Below, in pieces: positions 16,674-26,934 of a stretch of DNA of 64,000 bases (within the stretch, counting starts at the first letter, position 1; every line of letters starts with the position of its first letter). The DNA comes from an uncultured Collinsella sp. GTDB taxonomy: Bacteria > Actinomycetota > Coriobacteriia > Coriobacteriales > Coriobacteriaceae. The notes below the pieces were generated by a model. It saw only the letters and a program-made list of their open reading frames with translations, was not told the origin of the DNA and made no database searches. Made by a program: the position numbers and the translations under genes. The stretch spans positions 5,886-69,885 of the forward strand of contig CAUDCB010000001.1 in assembly GCA_958447915.1 (NCBI GenBank), written 5' to 3'.

Positions 16674-17260
16674 GCGCGGCCTTTGACCTGGTCCTTTTTA
16701 GGTGTGATGAGGTTAGAGACCGCCTTGTACACCGCAAGTGTCAGCACCGAGTTAAGCACGGTCTTGATGAGGTTGAACGGCAGCACAGCAGGAATCATGA
16801 GCGGGGCGATCACATCGACCGAGCCATACCAGAACCAAACGCCGATGGTCAGATTCGCAACCATGGACAGCGCCGTGGCGGCAATAACGCCCAGCACCAG
16901 GCCAATCACGGCACCCTTATAGGTATGCATCTTTTGGTAGACGATAGCCGCAGGCAGAATATAGCCCAGCGTGGCAACCAAGTTCATAAGCGCACCGACC
17001 CAATCGCCCATGGTAAGCGCATGGATAACGATCGCCATGGCGGCAACGGCAGTACCGGCACCAGGACCGTACGCAAACCCGCACACCATCGCCGGCACCA
17101 GCGACGGGTCATAGGTCAAAAACGGCGCCGAAGGAAGGATGGGCAGCTGCACATACATAAACAGGGCGCCCAAGGCGCACATGAGCGCCATGGTAACGAG
17201 CTGTTTGGTGCTCCACCTATTCGTGTTCTCAAAATGGATATGCTGCGACTGTTCAGACAT
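16670..17260 (-). CDS. ribU: Riboflavin ECF transporter substrate-binding subunit RibU
   Basis: S component that binds riboflavin; 196 residues, about six membrane helices, with the LPILPSAPFLTYDPS segment near the N-terminus that is characteristic of RibU. The upstream FMN riboswitch supports the ligand. The start at 17260 is chosen because AGGTGAT lies just before it; the in-frame ATG at 17281 is part of the riboswitch P1 region (GGATGAAAG) and is unlikely to be used. The stop overlaps the ecfA start by 4 nt. Confidence 0.92.
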   Translation of the reverse strand: MSEQSQHIHFENTNRWSTKQLVTMALMCALGALFMYVQLPILPSAPFLTYDPSLVPAMVCGFAYGPGAGTAVAAMAIVIHALTMGDWVGALMNLVATLGYILPAAIVYQKMHTYKGAVIGLVLGVIAATALSMVANLTIGVWFWYGSVDVIAPLMIPAVLPFNLIKTVLNSVLTLAVYKAVSNLITPKKDQVKGRA

Positions 17261-17275
17261 AAGATCACCTGCCTC

Positions 17276-17452
17276 TTTCATCCGGACTCTAACCGTTGGT
17301 ACTGGGATCTCACCAGTTCAGCCGGCATGCGAACCAACGCACACACGGGTCGCGGACTCATCGGCTCGGTCGCAGGCACTTTACCTGCGCCACGGCGCCC
17401 CTTTGACACCGCCCGATTTACCGCCAGTGGGGAATTCCACCCCGCCCTGAAA
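17276..17452 (-). promoter_or_regulatory. FMN riboswitch (RFN element) controlling ribU-ecfA-ecfT
   Basis: On the minus strand the leader begins TGAAA-type P1 pairing (17448-17452 with 17276-17280), then CAGGGCGGGGTGGAATTCCC, the CACTGGCGGT core, a variable P3/P4 region, GAGCCGATGAG, GGTGAGATCCCAGTACC and the closing AGAGTCCGGATGA. These are the conserved blocks of the FMN aptamer in the right order. The ribosome binding site of ribU lies within 15 nt after P1 and no terminator hairpin is visible between, so translational control is more likely than attenuation. Confidence 0.93.
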
Positions 17453-17656
17453 CAGCAAGGAAAAGTGTAGCACGAGGGAAGACAGGTGCAAGTATGCCGA
17501 GGATAATTTATGACGGGGATCAGTTACCGCAACAACCACGTTCCCCACCCATCCCAAAGTAACGCGCCTTTCGCGCAAAGCGCGAAACAGCGACCGGGAC
17601 ACGTACCCCTATCAACCACGTCCTCCGCCCACGCCGACCTCAAGGCCGTAAACGCA

Positions 17657-17801
17657 GGGGATCCGGGGGCGTGACGGGGGTTTCTCTCCGGAACATTCCG
17701 CAGGACGCAAAGAGGCTCCGCAGCGCGAAGCGCGATGCGGAGCCTCTTTGCATGTCCGAGGACGTTCCGGAGAGAAACCCCCGTCACGCCCCCGGATCCC
17801 C
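17657..17801. repeat. 145-bp palindrome downstream of groEL
   Basis: Outer arms 17657-17694 and 17764-17801 are perfect 38-bp inverted repeats (starting GGGGATCCGGGGGCGTGACG). Inner arms CAAAGAGGCTCCGCA (17708-17722) and TGCGGAGCCTCTTTG (17736-17750) are perfect for 15 bp. The segments between inner and outer arms pair only partly. It starts 26 nt past the groEL stop and could act as a terminator, but no U tract follows. The rest of the 17453-17827 gap holds the ribU leader promoter region and no gene. Confidence 0.85.
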
Positions 17802-17827
17802 GGTGGGAGTTCTAGACCTTGTCGGCC

Positions 17828-19543
<1,716 letters not shown>

Positions 19544-19561
19544 TCAGAGATTCTGACGAGA

Positions 19562-19855
19562 CTAGGCCTCGACAACAGCGTAGATGTCGTCGGCGCGCAT
19601 CAGCAGATACTTCTCGCCGTCGACCTTGACCTCGTTGCCACCGAACTTACCGTAGATGACAACGTCGCCAACCTTGACGTCCATGGGGATGCGATCGCCC
19701 TTGTCGTTGACCTTACCGGCGCCAACGGCAACGATGGTGCCGCGCTGCGGCTTCTCCTGAGCGTTGCTGGCGATATACAGACCAGAAGCGGTCTTCTGCT
19801 CGGCCTCGTCGGGCTTGACCAGGACGCGATCTGCAAGCGGCTTCAAAGACGACAT
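19562..19855 (-). CDS. groES: Co-chaperonin GroES (10 kDa)
   Basis: Lid of the GroEL chamber; 97 residues, starting MSSLKPLADRVLVKPDEAEQ, with the mobile loop (KTASGLYIASNAQEKPQ) and the roof motif GDRIPMDVKVGDVVIYGKF. The ATG at 19855 has AAAGGAGG 9 nt upstream. An in-frame extension to 19966 has no ribosome binding site and no homology. The upstream region contains TTGACT and TATAAC only 8 bp apart, so no standard promoter could be assigned. Confidence 0.96.
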   Translation of the reverse strand: MSSLKPLADRVLVKPDEAEQKTASGLYIASNAQEKPQRGTIVAVGAGKVNDKGDRIPMDVKVGDVVIYGKFGGNEVKVDGEKYLLMRADDIYAVVEA

Positions 19856-20137
19856 GCTTGTTTCCTCCTTTGTGGGCCGCGCGGTCATGCCGCGCGGGTT
19901 AACCCTTTTCTTTGCGTACGCGTTGAATGGTACCCACGAATGGCGGGTTATACAACACGGAGTCAAAAAATCTTATTTTTTGGCACTTAGATTTTCTGAA
20001 TGCCGGGGGATAACTTATGCTCGGCCCCAAGGCGGACCGGAAAGCATGAAGTTTTAGCGCGGCAACTTTGTGAATCAGCTTCTCAAGACTACAATCCTCC
20101 AGATGAAATATGCCCAGATGAGAGGAAGGGAGGGCAG

Positions 20138-20506
20138 ATGACTGATGAGCTGAGCACCTCGGCGTGGCGAGATATAGCACCGAATCGCGATGCACACGAC
20201 TCCATGCCGCCCGTTCGTACTCGCCTGCTCGCCCTGGCTCTCGTCTTCGCCCTTCTCGCGGTAACCATCCTCTCCCCCATCGCAGCCGCCCATGAGTTGC
20301 ATCATGACTGCACCGGCGCGGGCTGCACCATCTGCGCCGAGCTCGCCGGTAATCTGTCGATCGCCCGTGGCGGTGACACCGTCCCCGTGGGCGCGACATC
20401 GTTCATCATCCTCTTGCTGATCTCCGCCCTAGCCGTCATCGGCACCGAGCGATCTTCATATGCCCCGGTCACCCTATTATCCCTCAGGGTCCGTCTGGAC
20501 GATTAG
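20138..20506 (+). CDS. Small Cys/His-motif membrane protein of a zinc-uptake-type locus
   Basis: 122 residues with two hydrophobic helices (about 33-51 and 86-107) and, between them, HELHHDCTGAGCTICAEL, a Cys/His cluster that could bind metal. Start at 20138 is preceded by GGGAGGG. Small proteins with an H-x-C...CxxC cluster between two helices occur near zinc ABC transporter genes in gut Firmicutes and Actinobacteria; I recall this as a pattern and cannot confirm it here. The remains of a znuA-type gene directly downstream support the link. The protein itself looks intact. Confidence 0.6.
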   Translation: MTDELSTSAWRDIAPNRDAHDSMPPVRTRLLALALVFALLAVTILSPIAAAHELHHDCTGAGCTICAELAGNLSIARGGDTVPVGATSFIILLLISALAVIGTERSSYAPVTLLSLRVRLDD

Positions 20507-20604
20507 CGGCTCCCAATTGAATCAAATAGCTACCGCGTGCCACAGCGGCATCGCCTTCGGCCGTCAGCACCCCGGCGCAACCGTTTTCAATTCAGAAGCA
20601 ATCT

Positions 20605-20840
20605 ATGGACAACCGAATCTACCGTCGCCATCCCAAGCGGCGTCCTATTCGTCACCGTGGCCCCATGGCGGCGGCATATATGCCCCTTTTAAGTGCGGTC
20701 TTTGCTCTCGCCGCTTCTGACGACAATGCGTCCAGCTCGACCCCGTCGAGGGGCTCACTGACAAACAGCTTAAAGCCGGCGAGGATTACCCACCCATCAT
20801 GAACGACAACCTGGAGAAGCTCGTGAAGACGCTGAACTAG
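20605..20840 (+). pseudogene. Remnant of a ZnuA-type metal-binding lipoprotein gene
   Basis: In the frame of 20730-20840, the final 36 codons read VQLDPVEGLTDKQLKAGEDY... ending KLVKTLN and a TAG stop; this is the C-terminal signature of the ZnuA/MntA substrate-binding family (PF01297). A separate frame from 20605 begins MDNRIYRRHPKRRP and runs through a hydrophobic stretch (PLLSAVFALAAS), like a signal peptide. The two ends are in different frames and about 230 codons of the mature protein are missing, so this looks like a large internal deletion. The stop overlaps the ribosome binding site of the next gene. Confidence 0.65.
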
Positions 20841-20858
20841 GAGTAAGGAACAGAGACG

Positions 20859-22922
20859 ATGAAGATGAGCATGAAGGATCTGAAAAGCTGGATGACCGAC
20901 CATCCCTACCCCCGTACGCTGGCAACGATCGGCGGCGCATCGATATGCTCGATGCTCGCCCTTGAGCTGCCCTCCAACCATGAACTATGGAAGATGCAGC
21001 CCGGACCGGCACTTTTGGAGCTTTTGCTCATCTTCTGCTTCTTGTGCCTGTTGTTCTATCTGCCGCACCGCCGAAAGACCCCCGCAATCGTTGGCATCGT
21101 TGCGCTCGCCAGCATCGGTATCGCCGAGTACTTCGTAATCACGTTCAAATCGATGCCCATCCAACCCGGAGACCTGTTCGCCCTCTCGACCGCTGCGACG
21201 GTCGCCGGCAGCTACACCTATGAGCTCAGCACTTTCTGCTTCGTGGGGCTTGCCGCCGCGGCCTTGGGAATCGCGCTTATCGTCCTCATTCCGCGTGATG
21301 CATGTGGGCGACCGCCGCGCCGCGCATCGGAAACGTCCCCCGAGTCCATCGACCATGCGATGTCTGCGTCCTTGAAATCGAAGGACCCAAAGGCGTCTCC
21401 GGCAACCGAGGGGACATCGACAGCGCCGAGGGAGCATCCAGTCGCAACCAAATCCAAACTCCCCCTCTCCGTCGACCGTCGTACCGCACTTGTTGCCGGA
21501 GCCGTGCTGGGGGCGCAGGCCTTCATCAGCTATTACGACACCTTGGGCATCAAGCTTCATACCTGGAAGCCCCTCGAAAGCTATTACAGTCAGGGGTTTC
21601 TCCCCACCTTTATTTCGAGCGCGCAAAAAATGGTGCCGCCTAAACCCAAGCACTACAAGAGCGGTGAGGCCTCGGCGATCATCAAGCGCCTTGCCGCGCG
21701 CTGGAACGCGGGCACGAACGGCATCGCCGACCCCTCCCGTGCCGCTGCCGTCGAACAGTTTGACCAGCTCAAGCCCTCAGTCATCTGTATCATGAACGAG
21801 TCCTTCGCCGACCTTTCAATCTTTAACGAACTGGGCTGTGGCTATAAGGGGCCCGAGCGCTTCAAAGCCATCGACAACGCGCTTCTGCAGGGAGTGAGCT
21901 ACATGAGCGCCTTCGGTGCCGGCACCTGTAACAGCGAGTTCGAGTTCTTAACCGGACACTCCATGGCATTCCTGGGCGCTGGCGTCTACCCGTTCATGAC
22001 CTACAACCTGGCCCCGAGCGAGAACCTCGCCCGTCAGTTCAAGAGACTCGGCTATCGCACCGTGGCCATGCACCCCAACCACGCCACCAACTGGAATCGC
22101 GAGAACGTCTTCGCGGACATGGGATTCGACGAGTTCCTCTCGATCGAGGACTTCGCCGGCGCACCCGAGCTCTGCCGCAAGGTCACCGACGCCGCCACCT
22201 ACGACAAGTGCCTCGAGGTACTAAAGCAGAGCGACCAGCCGATCTTCATCCACGACGTGACGATGCAAAACCACTCCGCCTATGACACGGGCTTGGTGCC
22301 CACCGACCAGCAACTGCACCTTGCCGTCGAAGGTGTGTCCGACAAAGTTATCACCTGGACCAATGAATACTGCTCGCTCATGGAAGCGTCCGATGCCGCC
22401 TTCGCCGCCTTCCTGGAAAAGCTGCGTGATCTCGACCGCCCCGTCGTCGTGGTGATGTACGGCGACCACCAGCCGTTCTTCACCGACCGCTACAACGACC
22501 TCTACTTTACCGATGAGGACGATGCCACCCATACCGAGCGCATCTGGCAGACACGCTATGTGGTCTGGGCGAACTACGATGTCGCCGGCAACGCACAAAC
22601 GAGTGGGGAACTCAACACAAGCATCAATAACGTCGGTGCACTCGCACTCAATGCCATCGGTGCCCCGCTCACCGCCTACCAACGCGCACGCTTGCAAAAC
22701 CGAGCGCACATGCCGGCGATAAACGTGGTGGGGGCGCAGGATGCGCACGGCGTTTGGTATACAGCCGAGGCCAAGAACGTTCCCGCCAAGACCGCTAATG
22801 CGCGCGATCGCCTGGACCGCATGCAATATCGTAAGCTCTTCGACCACGAAGGCTCGGTCTTTGCCACCCATAAGCAGGCGGCCGCCAACGAAACCGACCC
22901 CAACGCAGCTCCGGGAGCCTAG
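20859..22922 (+). CDS. LTA synthase/MdoB-like sulfatase-family phosphoglycerol transferase
   Basis: 687-residue membrane enzyme. About five hydrophobic helices occupy the first 150 residues, then a polar linker, then an extracellular sulfatase-fold domain. The probable catalytic threonine is in GAGTCNSEFEF near residue 356; metal ligands are expected in IMNESFAD, MYGDHQPFF and MHPNHATNW. Family members move phosphoglycerol or phosphoethanolamine groups onto polymers or glycans of the envelope. It stands alone after the ruined zinc locus. Which envelope polymer it serves cannot be told. Confidence 0.85.
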   Translation: MKMSMKDLKSWMTDHPYPRTLATIGGASICSMLALELPSNHELWKMQPGPALLELLLIFCFLCLLFYLPHRRKTPAIVGIVALASIGIAEYFVITFKSMPIQPGDLFALSTAATVAGSYTYELSTFCFVGLAAAALGIALIVLIPRDACGRPPRRASETSPESIDHAMSASLKSKDPKASPATEGTSTAPREHPVATKSKLPLSVDRRTALVAGAVLGAQAFISYYDTLGIKLHTWKPLESYYSQGFLPTFISSAQKMVPPKPKHYKSGEASAIIKRLAARWNAGTNGIADPSRAAAVEQFDQLKPSVICIMNESFADLSIFNELGCGYKGPERFKAIDNALLQGVSYMSAFGAGTCNSEFEFLTGHSMAFLGAGVYPFMTYNLAPSENLARQFKRLGYRTVAMHPNHATNWNRENVFADMGFDEFLSIEDFAGAPELCRKVTDAATYDKCLEVLKQSDQPIFIHDVTMQNHSAYDTGLVPTDQQLHLAVEGVSDKVITWTNEYCSLMEASDAAFAAFLEKLRDLDRPVVVVMYGDHQPFFTDRYNDLYFTDEDDATHTERIWQTRYVVWANYDVAGNAQTSGELNTSINNVGALALNAIGAPLTAYQRARLQNRAHMPAINVVGAQDAHGVWYTAEAKNVPAKTANARDRLDRMQYRKLFDHEGSVFATHKQAAANETDPNAAPGA

Positions 22923-23523
22923 GGTTGACCAATCTCGGGCCCGGTATTCAGAAAAGTCAGTGCAGCAAAATGGCGATGCGGACAGCGACTTGGGCATGGT
23001 TTTCGCCGCTCGCACGGGTCCCCTGGGAAGCAGCGTGCATTTTTGGGAGTTTTCAGCAGGCCAGGACGTCTGCATACGCGCCGGACACACCATATTGGTC
23101 CCAAGAACGCCTTTGACCGGCGATTTGGGTCGGCGGGCAAACCCCATCAGGACAAAAAGGCGTGCCTCGCGCCGCACCGGACCCCAAAATGACGTCGATC
23201 TCCGCAATGCCACCCGACTGCAGCGGCACCGGCAGAGCTCACGGTGCTGAATACTCCATTTTTTGCACGGCCCAGGCGGGGGTACATCAGGACCGGAAAG
23301 AACATCTCAACTTTTTATGCAATCTGCAATGGGAAGTATTCAAAACACCAAGAGACAGCATTACTGACGTCCAAATTGAGCGCGGGGCAGCGGCGCCTCC
23401 GCCCCGCGCCCAAATCAAGCAGAGCGGGGGCGCTCCTAACGGACCCCATAGGCAAACAAACGCGGCTCGAGCGCCATCCCAAAATAGGCTGCCCGAGCCG
23501 CGTTTAACGGTACGGCATGAATA
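22923..23523. other. 601-bp intergenic region without a recognisable gene
   Basis: No reading frame here has both a ribosome binding site and family features. It contains a weak inverted repeat, GAATACTCCATT (23249) against AATGGGAAGTATTC (23341), a GC-rich hairpin GCGCGGGGC/GCCCCGCGC near 23382-23411, and the terminator at 23458. The first 300 bp read like decayed sequence. Nothing more can be supported. Confidence 0.6.
23458..23505 (-). terminator. Terminator after the amidohydrolase
   Basis: AAACGCGGCTCG (23458-23469) and CGAGCCGCGTTT (23494-23505) form a perfect 12-bp stem. On the minus strand it is followed by GTTTGCC and lies 19 nt past the stop at 23524. Confidence 0.75.
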
Positions 23524-25173
23524 TTAGCGCTCGTAGATTAAGTTGCCTGCCAGATAGGTTGCCTGAACCTTGGTAGCCTGGAGCTCTTGGGGGTCGATGG
23601 TGAGCGGGTTTTGGTCCAGGACTACCAGGTCGGCGTATTTGCCGGGTTCCAGGCTGCCGAGGTTTCGCTCGTCGCCTGCCGCGTAGGCGCTGCCCAGGGT
23701 GTAGTTGCGCAGAGCTGTAGCCGCGTCGATGCGCTCGCTGGGGAGCCAGCCGCCCTCGGGCCAGTGGCTGCGGGGGTCTTGGCGGGTGATAGCCGTGTAG
23801 AGCACATTCATGCTGGTAACGGCTGTGATGGGGCTATCGGTGCCGAAGGCCTGGCGGATGCCGCGCTGCTTATAGGTCGCAAACGGCCACATGATGCGGC
23901 TGCGCTCCAAGCCCAGGTCGCGCTCCGGACCACCCGGGTCGAGTGTGATATGGCAGGGCTGGCTCGAGGCAATGACGTTGAGTTTGCGCAGACGATCGAT
24001 GTCCTCGGACAGCAGATTCTCCAAATGCTCAAGCGTATTATGGCCGTGCTGGGGCAAGCCGTAGAGCTCTGCCGCCTCCTCAAAGATATCGAGTGCGGCA
24101 TGGATGGCGCCGTCGCCGATAACGTGGATGCGCACGGTGTGGCCGCGCTCGGCTGCCGCCAGGACCAGCTTGCGCATGCGCTCGACGGGAACCGTCAGAC
24201 GGCCCTGGTCGCCCGGGAAGCGCGGGTTGGTATATGGATCGGTGAGGTATGCGGTGTGCTCGCTCGACACGCCATCGAAGAACTGCTTAAAGCCCGGCGC
24301 CGAGAGCAACGCATTGTTTGCGTAGCGGGTCTGAAGTTCTTCCAAGCGCGATTGGTCATCCAACAGCGTGGGGAACAGGTGGGCGCGAATGCCCAGCTTG
24401 CCAATCGCCTGAAGCTTGTCGTAGACGTCGTCGCGGATAAAGTCACAGCCCGGCATGGGCATGAGCGACATGTCGCAAATCGAGGTAATGCCCTGCTCGG
24501 CCATGCGTTTCATTTGGTCGGCATACGCGCTCGCGATGCGGTCCTCGCCCAGCCACTCAAGACAGCGCGGCAGCAGCTGCATGGCCGCAGCCTCGTGAGC
24601 GATACCCGTGAGCTCGCCATTTGCATCCTTGTCGTAGCTGCCACCCGCCGGCGGCTCGCTGTCGCGCGTCACGCCGAGTGCCTCGAGCGCGCGGCTGTTG
24701 AGCCACAGCGTGTGCCCGTCGCCCGAGTACATAACGCAGGGACGATCAGGAAATGCCGCATCGAGGGAGGCCTTGGTAGGGTGCTCGGGCGGATCCCAGC
24801 GGTAATCGCGCCAACCCTGGGTCACGACCCAGGCGTCATCTGGCAAGCCTTGGGAAAACTCGAGCGCATGCTGCACCAATGCTGCCTCGGACGTGCCCAT
24901 ATCCATGAGCATATACGGTGAGGAGCCAACCGAGGTATGGAAGAAATGCAGGTGCGCATCGTGGAAACCGGGGCAGACAAACTGCTCGCCGTAATCGACC
25001 ACCGGCGTGGCGGCAGGTGCGGCGTCAATCACGTCATCGGGCGCACCGACTGCGACGATGCAATCGTCCGCGATGGCAATCGCCAGCTCGCGGGCGGTAT
25101 CGATACCGTCTTGCGCGGTAAAAACGTTCTTGGAGCGGATAATCCGATCGATATGTTGCATGGGCATCCCCAT
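23524..25173 (-). CDS. Amidohydrolase family 3 protein, YtcJ-like
   Basis: Metal-dependent hydrolase of about 549 residues. Signs are CPGFHDAHLHFFHT (HxH metal site), GDGHTLWLNSRALEALG, the histidines in VRIHVIGDGAIHAALD and HNTLEHLE, and the C-terminal aspartate in AFGTDSPI. The family removes N-acyl or formyl groups or opens rings; the substrate is unknown. The start is one of three close in-frame ATGs (25173, 25167, 25161); no ribosome site decides clearly. The reading frame is open far upstream to 26838, but that part is antisense to the M20 gene. It diverges from that gene. Confidence 0.85.
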   Translation of the reverse strand: MGMPMQHIDRIIRSKNVFTAQDGIDTARELAIAIADDCIVAVGAPDDVIDAAPAATPVVDYGEQFVCPGFHDAHLHFFHTSVGSSPYMLMDMGTSEAALVQHALEFSQGLPDDAWVVTQGWRDYRWDPPEHPTKASLDAAFPDRPCVMYSGDGHTLWLNSRALEALGVTRDSEPPAGGSYDKDANGELTGIAHEAAAMQLLPRCLEWLGEDRIASAYADQMKRMAEQGITSICDMSLMPMPGCDFIRDDVYDKLQAIGKLGIRAHLFPTLLDDQSRLEELQTRYANNALLSAPGFKQFFDGVSSEHTAYLTDPYTNPRFPGDQGRLTVPVERMRKLVLAAAERGHTVRIHVIGDGAIHAALDIFEEAAELYGLPQHGHNTLEHLENLLSEDIDRLRKLNVIASSQPCHITLDPGGPERDLGLERSRIMWPFATYKQRGIRQAFGTDSPITAVTSMNVLYTAITRQDPRSHWPEGGWLPSERIDAATALRNYTLGSAYAAGDERNLGSLEPGKYADLVVLDQNPLTIDPQELQATKVQATYLAGNLIYER

Positions 25174-25329
25174 CTCTGGCAGGAAATTCAACACCCCCGA
25201 GTGTACTCCCCCGCCCTTGCAACAAAACTCCAAGCGGCAAACGGCAACTTTACCAGCCCTAGCGGCAGGTGGCATACTGGAGAGAGCCTGTACGATTTTG
25301 CGATCAACCCAGCAAGGAGCAAATCGACC

Positions 25330-26793
25330 ATGACGAAAACCAAGGCACAGCAGATTATGGCAGCAATCGAGGTTCGCGCGGCAGACGACGTCACCGCGGC
25401 CATCCAAGATATCGCCGCCGAGTTTGAGCCCTATATCATCAAGCAGCGCCGGCACTTCCATAAGCACCCGGAGCTGAGCCTTGCCGAGGAGCGCACGACC
25501 TCCGACATCGCTAACCAGCTCGACGCCATGAATATCCCCTACGAGCGTCCGCTCAAGACCGGCTTGGTGGCAACGCTTCGCGGTACCGCGCCGGATGCCT
25601 ACCGCGAGGACGGCACGCCGCGCCGCCGCATCCTGCTGCGCGCCGACATCGACGCCCTGCCCGTCACCGAGCAGACCGGCGAGGAGTTCGCCAGCGTCAA
25701 CGAGGGCTGCATGCATGCCTGCGGCCACGACTGCCACATCGCCATGATGCTCGGCACGCTGCAGATTCTGCGCCATATGACCGATGACATCCACGGCGAG
25801 ATCCGCATCGTCTTCCAGCCCAGTGAGGAAAACGGCCAGGGCGCCAAGCTCATGATTGGCACGGGCGTGCTCGACGGCGTCGATGGCGCCTACGCCGCAC
25901 ATATCTGGAGCGAGGTCGATGCCGGCACCGTAAGCTGCGAGCCCGGCCCGCGCATGGCCAACACCGACTGGTTCCGCATCGACGTTCGCGGCACCTCGTG
26001 CCACGGCGCCATGCCCCAGCGCGGCCACGACGCCGTTATGGTTGCCGCCGAGATCGTCAATGCCCTGCAGACTATCGTTTCGCGCGAGATTAGCCCCTAC
26101 GAGCCGGCAGTCATCACCGTCGGCGAGTTGCACGGCGGCACCGCGCGCAACGTTATCGCCGGCACGGCATACCTCGCCGGTACGGTACGCACCTACGGCG
26201 ACTCGACCCACGAGGAAATGCCGGAGCTTATGCGCCGCATCGTGGAGCACACCGCGGCAGCCTTGGGTGCCGAGGCCGAGCTCACCGACTACACCATCGC
26301 CAACTACAAGGTCGAAAACGACGCCGCCTCGAGCGAACGCTGCCGTCAGGCTGTAATTAAATGTCTGGGCCCCGCCGGCCAGGGCCATTACCGCGGCACG
26401 CTTTCGGGCGAGGATTTTTCGGAGTACCTGCGCCGTGTACCGGGTGTGCTCGCCTTTGTAGGTACGCGCAACCCCAAGATTGGCGCCACGTACGCCCAAC
26501 ATTCCTGCTTTTACAAGATTGACGAGACCGTACTGGCCAAGGGTTCCATGGTGGCCGCCCAGTATGCCATCGACTTTTTGGCCGAGCCCACGCAAGAGGA
26601 GCTCGACGGCCCCGCGATTACCGCGGTCGCCGAAACCAACCCCGATCTGGCCGCCAAGTTGCGCTCTGCCAAGGCGACGACTGCCGAAGCCCGTGACGCC
26701 ATCCACGATGCCCGCACGGCTCGTCATGCCGCGATCAAGGGTATCCACGAAGCTCGCGCCGCCGCTCGCCGCGAGGAGAAGCACGACGAGTAG
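25330..26793 (+). CDS. M20 family amidohydrolase (hippurate hydrolase/AbgB-like)
   Basis: Zinc-type aminoacylase of 487 residues. The opening HFHKHPELSLAEERT, metal motif MHACGHDCHIAMMLGTL, EENGQGAKLMI and the dimerisation-domain segment GTSCHGAMPQRGHDA are all present. AAGGAG precedes the ATG at 25330. After the catalytic core (about 410 residues) there is an alanine- and arginine-rich tail of some 55 residues, predicted helical, which is unusual for the family. It diverges from the YtcJ-like amidohydrolase with 156 bp between starts, so the two may share control and process related N-acylated compounds. Confidence 0.88.
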   Translation: MTKTKAQQIMAAIEVRAADDVTAAIQDIAAEFEPYIIKQRRHFHKHPELSLAEERTTSDIANQLDAMNIPYERPLKTGLVATLRGTAPDAYREDGTPRRRILLRADIDALPVTEQTGEEFASVNEGCMHACGHDCHIAMMLGTLQILRHMTDDIHGEIRIVFQPSEENGQGAKLMIGTGVLDGVDGAYAAHIWSEVDAGTVSCEPGPRMANTDWFRIDVRGTSCHGAMPQRGHDAVMVAAEIVNALQTIVSREISPYEPAVITVGELHGGTARNVIAGTAYLAGTVRTYGDSTHEEMPELMRRIVEHTAAALGAEAELTDYTIANYKVENDAASSERCRQAVIKCLGPAGQGHYRGTLSGEDFSEYLRRVPGVLAFVGTRNPKIGATYAQHSCFYKIDETVLAKGSMVAAQYAIDFLAEPTQEELDGPAITAVAETNPDLAAKLRSAKATTAEARDAIHDARTARHAAIKGIHEARAAARREEKHDE

Positions 26794-26838
26794 TCGATTC
26801 GCGACTATCTCGCAGTCATAGCCGCATCGCGATGTCAA

Positions 26839-26875
26839 AGCGGGGCCGAACGTTATCTCAACGTTCGGCCCCGCT
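26839..26875 (+). terminator. Terminator after the M20 gene
   Basis: Perfect 16-bp stem AGCGGGGCCGAACGTT/AACGTTCGGCCCCGCT with a 5-nt loop, followed by CATTTGTC. It lies between convergent genes and may serve both. Confidence 0.85.
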
Positions 26876-26934
26876 CATTTGTCAAGCGCTATTTCTGCCA
26901 TTTCCACCCCGTCCCCAAATGGCAGGCGGCAGGG

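Noticed and set aside
17281..17281. Start of ribU at the ATG within the FMN riboswitch
   Set aside because: That ATG is in the P1/GGATGAAAG conserved element; the downstream ATG at 17260 has the ribosome binding site.
19856..20000. CIRCE or HAIR operator upstream of groES
   Set aside because: No TTAGCACTC/GAGTGCTAA pair or CTTGAGT/ACTCAAG pair is found; TTGGCACTT is only a weak half-site.
20507..20604. Part of the zinc-locus pseudogene
   Set aside because: No ZnuA-like or other recognisable coding remnant could be read in any frame.
23249..23341. Insertion element defined by GAATACT ends
   Set aside because: The ends match for only about 12 bases with a gap and there is no other copy or target duplication in the window; kept only as a low-interest remark.
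25174..26838. Upstream extension of the YtcJ-like amidohydrolase to 1104 residues
   Set aside because: The extra part is antisense to the M20 gene and shows no conserved domain; a domain-consistent start exists at 25161-25173.
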